Shown here one piece after another: positions 7,005-12,376 of a stretch of 12,376 nucleotides of DNA; positions within the stretch are counted from its first letter, which is position 1; each line of letters starts with the position of its first letter. Position numbers and translations under genes: made by a program. The stretch is from DATJPD01 sp036394195 (GTDB lineage: Bacteria > Pseudomonadota > Alphaproteobacteria > CACIAM-22H2): positions 1 through 12,376 of the forward strand of contig DASWFO010000016.1 in assembly GCA_036394195.1 (NCBI GenBank). The letters run 5' to 3'. The notes beneath the pieces were generated by a model. The model did no database searches, was not told where the DNA came from, and saw nothing but the letters and a program-made list of their open reading frames with translations.

Positions 7005-7023
7005 ACCACAGATTGGTCACTTC
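7005..7023 (+). promoter_or_regulatory. Glycan-regulon motif, site 4 (oxidoreductase operon)
   Basis: Reads ACCACAGATTGGTCACTTC toward the FAD oxidoreductase, 340 bases before its ATG. It is the most diverged copy: the first base and the terminal GG differ from the consensus. TCTAGT or TAGTGA about 15-17 bases downstream could be a -10. Confidence 0.55.
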
Positions 7024-7064
7024 CGCGATGCCCTCGCTTCTAGTGAACTAACGCGCTTTTTTTC

Positions 7065-7082
7065 GAAGCCGTTCGCGGCTTC
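7065..7082. repeat. TTCG-loop hairpin in the leader
   Basis: GAAGCCG-TTCG-CGGCTTC: a perfect 7-bp stem with a TTCG tetraloop, preceded by seven T on the plus strand. Because the T run comes before the stem, and reads as A on the other strand, it is not an intrinsic terminator in either direction. A structured 5' leader element is the simplest reading. Confidence 0.45.
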
Positions 7083-7363
7083 TAATACAACCTCCTGTGG
7101 TATCAACGAATGGTTGCCGGGCGCGCTGTGTTGAACCACGTGATCCGGTCAGTACGTCCATTCCATCGCTACGTGAGGGCGACGAGCCCACCACTCCATT
7201 GCGGCTTCACCACCTGGTCGAGACGGCTTGCAGAGCGTGGGGACGCCACGCCTATCCGCCCCCGCCGCTCGTGCAAAGCGCAGCAGCCCATGGCCCGTCC
7301 GCAGTCGGTCGAGACGAGGCGCCAGAACGGCATCCATAAGAATACAAACACTGGAGACAAAAA

Positions 7364-8803
7364 ATGCGTGGATCGCTGATCTTGGGAGCCGGTCCGGGTG
7401 GCACCGGGCCTCTTGTCTGGGCAGCCCAGCATGGCGCACTGGATACTTGGCTGAAGGCCGGCGTCGCCATTTTTGATCGTGGTTCCGCGATGGGCGGTAC
7501 GATCGGGCGCTACCTGATCAATTCGGACTCCCTCGGAACCGCGTACCTCGAGTGCCTGGACGCCCCGGCCGCCCGCGAGCTGTTTTCGTCGGTGCGCGAC
7601 GATGAGGGGACGCGCGAACTGGAGACCATGCGCTATGCACTGCCGCCGCTGGACCTCGTCGGCCGGTTCCTCAGCCGCCTCGGCACCGTTCTCGAACAGA
7701 CCGTCACGAGCTATCCGGACAGTGAGTTCTGCCCCCAGACCCAGGTGCGCGCCCTCCACTTGCGCGAGAGCGGCACCGTGGCTGCGGAAGTGGTCTCGTC
7801 GGGCGGGGACCTTTATTTTGCCGAAGCGCACAGCGCCGTGTTGGCGCTCGGAGGCCGCCAGGATATGGCGACGCACCTTACCTCGCCGTTGTTGCCGGGC
7901 GTGCGGCTGGGCGATGTGGACCTGACCAAGATCATCCCAAGCGATGCGTTACTGAGCGGCGAAGGCCTGTCGCGCGCCTCGCAGCTGCTGGCCCAGGCCC
8001 GCAGCCCCCGCGTCGTGGTGCTTGGCGGCGCGCACAGCGCGTTCTCCGTGCTCTGGGTGCTGACACACCTTCTGCCCGATGTCGACTTCGGCATCGACGA
8101 TATTACCCTCCTGTATCGCCGGGCCGCCCGCATCCTGTATTGGACCCGGGACGATGCCCATGCCGACGGTTACGCCTTCACCGAGCGCGACGTCTGCCCA
8201 CGCACGCAGCGCGTGAACCGCCTGGGCGGCCTGCGCGGCGACGGGCGTGAGATGTGGCGGCGGCTCACCAGCCGGCCCGGGACCGAACCGGAAGAGCGGA
8301 TCTCCATGATCCCGCTGTCGGAATCGCATCTTTCGGCGCCGGCGCTGCGGCGCCTGCTCGACGATGCCGCTCTTATCATTCCCGCCTTCGGGTATCGCTC
8401 CTCGACGATTCCGATCTACGACACCGAGGGGCGACCGCTTCGTCTCAAGGCCGATCGCGGCGGACCGGCCGTCGGGCGCGATGCCCGGCTTCTCCTGGCC
8501 GACGGGGGCCATATTCCGAACGTGTTCGGGATCGGGCTGGGTGCGGATTACCGCCCGTGGGGGCACATGGGCGGCGAGCCCAGTTTCGACGGCCAGACCA
8601 ATGGCCTATGGCTGTACCAGAACGACATCGGCGCCGTGGTCTATCAAGGCGTTCGCGAGTGCATCGAAGAGGCCGAGCGGACCAAGGTCTCGCCGCGCGA
8701 GCGCGTCGGGTCGATCACGGCACCGAAGCTCGACCCGGTGCTCGAAGATGCGCTTTTGATGACGCACAGCGGCTCGGCTCATCTCCACGTCGGCGGCGGT
8801 TGA
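7364..8803 (+). CDS. FAD-dependent NAD(P)-binding oxidoreductase
   Basis: A 479-residue two-dinucleotide-fold flavoprotein. FAD site: SLILGAGPGGTGPL (GAGPGG at residues 8-13), then GG at 44-45. Inner strand: VLALGG (159-164). Second Rossmann motif: VVVLGGAHSAFS (217-228) for NAD(P). Late motifs: LIIPAFGYR (337-345) and the FAD-closing NVFGIGLG (386-393). The order resembles flavin monooxygenases and lysine/ornithine N-hydroxylase-like proteins, but no close family member was recognised and the substrate is unknown. Start: ATG with GGAG seven bases upstream. The gene's TGA overlaps the TTG of the NUDIX gene, so the two are probably translationally coupled. In this context it may oxidise an amino sugar or another glycan precursor; that is inference. 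Confidence 0.8.
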   Translation: MRGSLILGAGPGGTGPLVWAAQHGALDTWLKAGVAIFDRGSAMGGTIGRYLINSDSLGTAYLECLDAPAARELFSSVRDDEGTRELETMRYALPPLDLVGRFLSRLGTVLEQTVTSYPDSEFCPQTQVRALHLRESGTVAAEVVSSGGDLYFAEAHSAVLALGGRQDMATHLTSPLLPGVRLGDVDLTKIIPSDALLSGEGLSRASQLLAQARSPRVVVLGGAHSAFSVLWVLTHLLPDVDFGIDDITLLYRRAARILYWTRDDAHADGYAFTERDVCPRTQRVNRLGGLRGDGREMWRRLTSRPGTEPEERISMIPLSESHLSAPALRRLLDDAALIIPAFGYRSSTIPIYDTEGRPLRLKADRGGPAVGRDARLLLADGGHIPNVFGIGLGADYRPWGHMGGEPSFDGQTNGLWLYQNDIGAVVYQGVRECIEEAERTKVSPRERVGSITAPKLDPVLEDALLMTHSGSAHLHVGGG

Positions 8804-9417
8804 CCAGCCGCGGCGCCGAGCGCCGCGTGGTGCCCAACGAGGTCGTCGTGGCCGAGCGCACGCTTCGTCCCTGGATCATTCGCGGCGAGCGCACCCTGCT
8901 GTCTTGCCCGCCGTTCCTGGACGTCAGTGCGCACACGGTCGAGCTTCCGGACGGACGGCTCGTCGACGATTTCTATCAAATCGCGATGCCCGACTACACG
9001 TGCATCTTTCCCGAACTGGAGGACGGCCGCCTGCTCCTCCTGCGGTCGTACCGTCACGGTCCGCGCCGCATCTGCCTCACCTTTCCCGGCGGCCAGGTCG
9101 CCGGCGGCGAGGCACCGCTGGACGGCGCCAAGCGCGAGCTTCTGGAGGAAACGGGCCTCATCTCCGATGACTGGCGCTCCCTGGGGAGCTTCGTCACCCA
9201 GGCCAATCAGCGCTGCCAGACGGCCCATCTGTTCCGCGCAACACACTGCCGAAGCGTGCGGCTGCCGGAATCAGGCGACCTCGAGGAGCAGGAGCTCGTC
9301 CCGATGAGCCGCGCCGACGCTCTGCGCGCGTTCCGGCGCGGAGACTTCGCCATCCTGGAGCACGCGGCCCTGCTGGCGCTCGCGACGAGCGCCGAGCTCG
9401 GGCCAGCACGGGATTAA
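8800..9417 (+). CDS. NUDIX hydrolase (ADP-ribose/nucleotide-sugar pyrophosphatase-like)
   Basis: A 205-residue NUDIX protein that cleaves a nucleoside diphosphate linked to another moiety. The complete NUDIX box GX5EX7REUXEEXGU is seen at residues 98-120: G98, E104, then RELLEETGL at 112-120, whose Glu residues bind Mg. The strand before it, LLLLRSYRHGPRR, resembles ADP-ribose pyrophosphatases. Start: TTG at 8800 overlaps the upstream stop as TTGA and lies behind GGCGGCGG. GTG at 8827 (196 residues) is the main alternative, and conserved-looking sequence begins after it. Its stop TAA overlaps the flippase stop on the other strand. It may hydrolyse a nucleotide sugar made by the cluster or recycle NAD/FAD-derived metabolites; the substrate is unproven. 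Confidence 0.87.
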   Translation: MTSRGAERRVVPNEVVVAERTLRPWIIRGERTLLSCPPFLDVSAHTVELPDGRLVDDFYQIAMPDYTCIFPELEDGRLLLLRSYRHGPRRICLTFPGGQVAGGEAPLDGAKRELLEETGLISDDWRSLGSFVTQANQRCQTAHLFRATHCRSVRLPESGDLEEQELVPMSRADALRAFRRGDFAILEHAALLALATSAELGPARD

Positions 9418-10898
9418 TCGGCCGGGGCCGGCTGCTCCTCGGCGCCAAACAGCAGCTTCGGCAGAGCGAGCAGGCTACGCAGCGCGCGGCGGCTTCGCGG
9501 CACCGCCCAGAACACCACGGCGGCGGCGGCGGCGGCGACCGGAATGGCGCTCGCGATTCCGGCCAGCGGCGAGGGCGCCAGTCCCGGGACGAACTGGCGC
9601 AGCAGCCACAGAGATCCCGCCACGGCGCCGGTGGCCAGCACCGACGGCACCACCGTCCCGAATATATCGTGGAGCCGGATCGGCCCCGTCCGCGTGGCCA
9701 GCCACAGCGATGTCGGCAGCCGGATGGTCACACCGACCAGAGCCAGCGACGCGGCGACGGTCGTGGCGCCGAACGGCAAGCCGATCAAGATCGAGGCAAG
9801 GGCGAGGGCAACGTCGACGAAAGTGGCGCGCAGCATCTCGCCGGGCCGGTTCTGTGACAGGTAGAGGAGCGAGGCGGCGAGGATCGAGGGGTAATACGCG
9901 ATCGCCAGGCCGAAATAGCCGACCAGCGGCGAGGCGGCGTGCCATTGGCGGCCGAACAGCACGTCGGTGATCCAGTCCGAGGTGAGCAGGACGAAGGCCG
10001 CCGTCGGCATCGTGACCATCACCAGCTTTTCCAGGAGCTCCGAGAACGCGTGCCGGTAGCGGGTCTCCTGCTCCGTCAGCCGGGACAGGGTCGGCATCCC
10101 GACGGAGTAGAGCGGAATGAAGATGTTGTTGATCGGCACCATCAGGAGCTTGGACGCGCGCTCGTAAAGGCCGAGGGAGAAGGGTCCCCAGAGCGAGCCG
10201 ATCAGCACTTGATCGATGTTGCGGGCGAGCGTGCCGAGGATGGTGGTCGCGGTGACGGACGCCCCGAACGCGAACAGTGCCCTCAGGCCCGGGGGGCGGG
10301 ACGGGAGGCTGGGCCGCCACCGGCAGAGGGTCCAGCCGCCGGCGACGACGAGCGTCGGCGCGACCAGCCGCTGCGCCACCAGCGCCCAATAGCCGGCACC
10401 GTCGTAGGCGAGGGCGATCGCCAACGCGAAGCTCAGGATCTCGGCGCTCACTTCCATGATCGCCACCGCACGGAGCCGCATCTGCCGGCGCAACAGCGCC
10501 CAGTGCTGGGCGCCAAGGCCGCCGATGAAGAAGCCGAGAGCCAGCCAGCGCGTCACCTCCAGGAGGTCGGGCTGCTGATAGAAATGCGCGATCGCCGGGG
10601 CGGCTGCGATGAGGCCGAGCGCGATCGCCGTCCCCACTCCGGCATTGATCCAGAACAGCGTGCTGACTTCGGCGTGCGTGATGTCGGGCTTCTGGATCGT
10701 CGCCGACGACAGGCCGAGCTCCTTCAGGGGTTCGAGGATGGCGTTCAAGGCCGCCGTCATGGCGACCAAACCGAACGTGGCCGGTGTCAGCAGCCGCGCC
10801 AGGATGACCATGGCCCCGACCTGCGCCAGGACCTTGACGGCTTGGGCGGTGAACAGGAATACGCCGCCCCGCGCCGTGCGCTGCGCGATGTTGTCCAT
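9414..10898 (-). CDS. WzxC-type polysaccharide flippase
   Basis: A 494-residue integral membrane protein of the MOP superfamily (polysaccharide_synt/Wzx-AmsL group) that flips lipid-linked glycans across the inner membrane. Many hydrophobic segments alternate with short charged loops, consistent with about 12-14 helices. The N-terminus reads RTARGGVFLFTAQAVKVLAQ followed by ARLLTPATFGLVAM, the typical WzxC opening. Mid-protein features are RNIDQVLIGSLWGPFSLGLY and ERASKLLMVPINNIFIPLY, highly typical of the family. Start problem: ATG 10898 has no ribosome site. The frame continues upstream as ERELRTDHLMDN, which reads like protein, and a strong GAGGAGG at 10988-10994 lies 5 bases before an in-frame ATC at 10982 (see findings). 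So 28 more residues may be real. Motif site 5 lies upstream. Confidence 0.9.
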   Translation of the reverse strand: MDNIAQRTARGGVFLFTAQAVKVLAQVGAMVILARLLTPATFGLVAMTAALNAILEPLKELGLSSATIQKPDITHAEVSTLFWINAGVGTAIALGLIAAAPAIAHFYQQPDLLEVTRWLALGFFIGGLGAQHWALLRRQMRLRAVAIMEVSAEILSFALAIALAYDGAGYWALVAQRLVAPTLVVAGGWTLCRWRPSLPSRPPGLRALFAFGASVTATTILGTLARNIDQVLIGSLWGPFSLGLYERASKLLMVPINNIFIPLYSVGMPTLSRLTEQETRYRHAFSELLEKLVMVTMPTAAFVLLTSDWITDVLFGRQWHAASPLVGYFGLAIAYYPSILAASLLYLSQNRPGEMLRATFVDVALALASILIGLPFGATTVAASLALVGVTIRLPTSLWLATRTGPIRLHDIFGTVVPSVLATGAVAGSLWLLRQFVPGLAPSPLAGIASAIPVAAAAAAVVFWAVPRSRRALRSLLALPKLLFGAEEQPAPAD

Positions 10899-10987
10899 CA
10901 GATGGTCGGTGCGGAGCTCGCGCTCCGCCGCGTGACCGGCGCTATCGGCCAGCGGAGCGCTGGGTTTCGGAGCGACCCTGATTTTTG

Positions 10988-10994
10988 CCTCCTC
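10988..10994 (-). promoter_or_regulatory. Strong ribosome site before an in-frame ATC
   Basis: GAGGAGG on the minus strand is followed by five bases and then ATC (10980-10982), in frame with the flippase. It is the best ribosome site in this leader, whereas the annotated ATG at 10898 has none. Confidence 0.45.
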
Positions 10995-11091
10995 GGAGCT
11001 GGCTTTCAGTCTGTCCCGCAGCCGCCAAGCACGCTCGGGAAGCGCTCATGGGCGCGTCTAAAGAAACCGGACGAACCGGCTCTCATCGTCA

Positions 11092-11105
11092 TCACAGATT
11101 TGTGA
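11092..11105. promoter_or_regulatory. Palindrome TCACA-GATT-TGTGA
   Basis: Perfect 5-bp arms with a 4-base centre, 8 bases from motif site 5 on the flippase side. The arms resemble half-sites of CRP/FNR-family regulators, although the usual centre is 6 bp. It overlaps the expected -10 zone of the flippase promoter, so it could be a repressor site. Confidence 0.35.
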
Positions 11106-11113
11106 ATTCGGAA

Positions 11114-11132
11114 CCAGTGACCAAACTGTGAC
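11114..11132 (-). promoter_or_regulatory. Glycan-regulon motif, site 5 (flippase gene)
   Basis: On the minus strand reads GTCACAGTTTGGTCACTGG, with half-sites GTCACAG and GTCACTG 11 bp apart, the clearest direct repeat of the five copies. It lies 215 bases before the flippase ATG, or 131 before the possible ATC start. TGTGAT begins 17 bases after it. Confidence 0.7.
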
Positions 11133-11144
11133 GATTGCTTTGCT

Positions 11145-11187
11145 GATTCAAAAGAAGCGGTGGGAGCAATTGAAGCGCTCCCGCCGC
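11145..11187 (-). terminator. Rho-independent terminator of the FAH gene
   Basis: On the minus strand an 11-bp stem with one mismatch (arms 11177-11187 and 11157-11167, 9-base loop) is followed by TTCTTTTG. It lies 29 bases after the FAH-family stop, so it should separate that transcript from the flippase unit. Confidence 0.7.
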
Positions 11188-11215
11188 GTCACAGCGCAAT
11201 TTCCCGCCGACGATG

Positions 11216-12067
11216 TCAGTGGACGGGGACGTCCATGGCGGCGACTGTTTCGATTTCACAATGCATCACGTCGCCGGCGCGGACCTGACTGACGCCCGAG
11301 CAGGTACCGCTCATAATGATGTCACCCGGCCACAGCGTATAGAACGACGACGCCCATGCGATCTGGCGCCGGATGCCCATGATCATGTCGCGGGTGTTCG
11401 ACTTCTGCTTGATCTCGCCGTTCACGGCGAGCGAAAAGCTAAGATTGAACGGGTCGGGGACCTCGTCGGCGGTGACCAGCCACGGGCCAAGCACGGCATA
11501 CGTGTCGACTGACTTGCGGAAGCTGCGGTCCTCGGGACCGCGCACCACCATGTCGAGTGCGATGGCATAGCCGGCAATGTAATCGAGCGCCTCGGACTCG
11601 CCGACATTCGCGGCCTTGCGGCCGATGATAATGCCGAGTTCCATCTCGTGGTCGGTCCGCCGATCGGGAAAGCGCACCTTGACGCCTTCGCTGGCGCCGA
11701 CCAGGGAGCTGATCGCCTTCAGGAACAAGCCCTGCTCCTCGATCGAGCCCTGCTGGCGGCTGGTGAACACCTCCCGCTGCGCGTGGGCCTCGGCGACGTG
11801 GTCTTTGTAATTCACCGGCACGCCGATGATCTTGGTCGGATTGGCCACCGGGCTGAGGAACCGGACCTCGCCGGTCGCGTAGCTGCGTGCACCCTCCGCC
11901 GCGGCCGCGATGTCCTTCCGGACCGCGGCGAGATTGGCGACAAGCAGGTCGCCTTTCGGATAGGGGTAACTGGGTTTTGGAAGCTTGCCGATGGCTGCAC
12001 TCACGTCGTGCACCCGTCCGTCCTTCACCAGTCCTAAGCGATTGTCGTTGAACCAGCAGATCCGCAT
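11216..12067 (-). CDS. Fumarylacetoacetate hydrolase-family protein
   Basis: A 283-residue FAH-superfamily enzyme; members hydrolyse, hydrate or decarboxylate acylpyruvates and related ring-cleavage products. Residues 1-60 form the short N-terminal domain. The catalytic region starts KIIGVPVNYKDHVAE (79-93, H90 likely catalytic). The metal ligands are E141 and E143 in DHEMELGIIIG, with D172 in ALDMVVRG. The C-terminus has IIMSGTCSGVSQVRAGD, where the common GTP-G form is changed to GTCSG. The ATG has GGGAGGA four bases upstream. It lies downstream of an ABC substrate-binding gene on the same strand but is separated by a large hairpin and carries its own operator-like palindrome, so it may be independently controlled. 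Substrate unknown; aromatic-acid degradation is likely from the family. Confidence 0.92.
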   Translation of the reverse strand: MRICWFNDNRLGLVKDGRVHDVSAAIGKLPKPSYPYPKGDLLVANLAAVRKDIAAAAEGARSYATGEVRFLSPVANPTKIIGVPVNYKDHVAEAHAQREVFTSRQQGSIEEQGLFLKAISSLVGASEGVKVRFPDRRTDHEMELGIIIGRKAANVGESEALDYIAGYAIALDMVVRGPEDRSFRKSVDTYAVLGPWLVTADEVPDPFNLSFSLAVNGEIKQKSNTRDMIMGIRRQIAWASSFYTLWPGDIIMSGTCSGVSQVRAGDVMHCEIETVAAMDVPVH

Positions 12068-12089
12068 GACATCCTCCCACGTCGAAACA

Positions 12090-12102
12090 TCTGTTTTACA
12101 GA
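12090..12102. promoter_or_regulatory. Operator-like palindrome TCTGT-TTT-ACAGA
   Basis: Perfect 5-bp arms around three bases, 23 bp upstream of the FAH-family start, in the only promoter-sized gap before it. The layout suits a dimeric repressor such as a GntR-family catabolic regulator; this is inference from position and symmetry. Confidence 0.35.
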
Positions 12103-12122
12103 CATGGCTTGGCCGATGTCGA

Positions 12123-12160
12123 GCCGGGTGGCGCCGCCGGAGACGGCGGCGCCACCCGGC
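12123..12160 (-). terminator. Large GC hairpin after the ABC transporter gene
   Basis: A perfect 16-bp stem (12123-12138 with 12145-12160) and a 6-base loop, 12 bases after the substrate-binding protein stop. There is no T tract, so it could end transcription inefficiently or protect the upstream mRNA 3' end while letting some readthrough into the FAH gene. Confidence 0.6.
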
Positions 12161-12172
12161 GCGATCAATGGC

Positions 12173-12376
12173 TCAGCTGCCGCTGGCGATCGACTTGATC
12201 AGATCCAGGTCCAGGTAGTCGTTGGTGAAGTAATCCTTCGCCTTCGAGCCCGGATCGATCGTCTTGGCCCGCTCCATGACCCCGATCGCCTCCGTCCAGT
12301 CCGATTCCGCCTGCACGCCGATCGGCAGCTTCTGCGACGCCGGCGTGTAGAGGAACGGCAGCGAATCCTTGAGTTG
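12173..12376 (-). CDS. ABC transporter substrate-binding protein, C-terminal part
   Basis: Only the last 67 residues are in the window; the gene enters from the right edge. The visible part includes FLYTPASQKLPIGVQAESDW, then WTEAIGVMERAKTIDPGSKA and YFTNDYLDLDLIKSIASGS. The paired YFTNDYLD-LDLI ending is like NitT/TauT-type (NMT1-like) periplasmic binding proteins, whose last helix carries a similar sequence. It would bind a small organic substrate in the periplasm and deliver it to a membrane permease. Its place upstream of an FAH-family gene suggests an aromatic or organic-acid substrate. Confidence 0.7.
   Translation of the reverse strand, partial: QLKDSLPFLYTPASQKLPIGVQAESDWTEAIGVMERAKTIDPGSKAKDYFTNDYLDLDLIKSIASGS

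Larger units (their letters stand above)
6949..7363. other. Long leader of the oxidoreductase-NUDIX operon, 415 bp
   Basis: Contains motif site 4, a run of seven T (7057-7063) directly followed by a TTCG-loop hairpin, and about 280 further bases before the oxidoreductase ATG. Short plus-strand frames (7097-7339 and 7110-7379) have arginine- and proline-rich unfamiliar sequences and no good ribosome sites, so I do not call them. If transcription starts near site 4 the untranslated leader would be about 300 bases, long enough for post-transcriptional control. No known riboswitch was recognised. Confidence 0.6.

Noticed and set aside
7097..7379. Two short plus-strand ORFs in the oxidoreductase leader
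   Set aside because: No good ribosome site, unfamiliar Arg/Pro-rich sequence, and mutually overlapping frames.
9939..11105. Plus-strand ORF of 388 codons opposite the flippase
   Set aside because: Highly charged, low-complexity translation antisense to a well-supported membrane protein.
2692..11132. The repeated motif as terminal inverted repeats of a transposon
   Set aside because: Copies also lie inside the island in front of every unit, there is no transposase, and no target-site duplication was seen; regulation explains the positions better.
1..12376. CRISPR arrays, tRNA or rRNA genes, insertion sequences
   Set aside because: No regularly spaced repeats, no cloverleaf-like segment with a CCA-type end and no transposase motifs were found by eye.

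Overview
The window has high GC content and NTG-rich starts, with Shine-Dalgarno-type ribosome sites. The protein sequences and base composition suggest an alphaproteobacterium (Rhodospirillales- or Hyphomicrobiales-like). That placement rests on general resemblance only; no rRNA or tRNA is present to anchor it.

Layout. The two outer flanks hold minus-strand catabolic genes. On the left (1-2502) these are an SDR dehydrogenase, a DhbE/EntE-type acyl-AMP ligase and the first 13 codons of an amidohydrolase, in that transcription order. On the right (11216-12376) these are a fumarylacetoacetate-hydrolase-family protein and, upstream of it, the C-terminus of an ABC transporter substrate-binding protein. 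Both flanks look like organic-acid or aromatic-acid degradation. Each has an operator-like palindrome at its promoter: TGAACATGTTCA before the SDR gene and TCTGT-TTT-ACAGA before the FAH gene.

Between the flanks (about 2640-11140) sits a compact surface-glycan or glycoconjugate island of six genes in five transcription units. They are an FkbM methyltransferase (+), a GT-B glycosyltransferase (-), a CBS-domain/DegT aminotransferase fusion (+), an FAD-dependent oxidoreductase coupled to a NUDIX hydrolase (+), and a WzxC-type flippase (-). A plausible joint role is making an amino sugar, oxidising or checking it, transferring it, methylating it and exporting a lipid-linked glycan. No polymerase or initiating phosphoglycosyl transferase is in the window.

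The most striking signal is not a gene. A 19-bp motif, in the direction of transcription GCCACAGKTTGGTCACTGG, occurs five times. Each copy lies in the noncoding DNA in front of one of the five glycan transcription units, always in the same orientation relative to its gene, and I saw none in the catabolic flanks. It resolves into two 7-bp direct half-sites, G[CT]CAC[AT]G, repeating every 11 bp. That is the geometry of OmpR/PhoB-family response-regulator sites. I read this as a previously unannotated local regulon.
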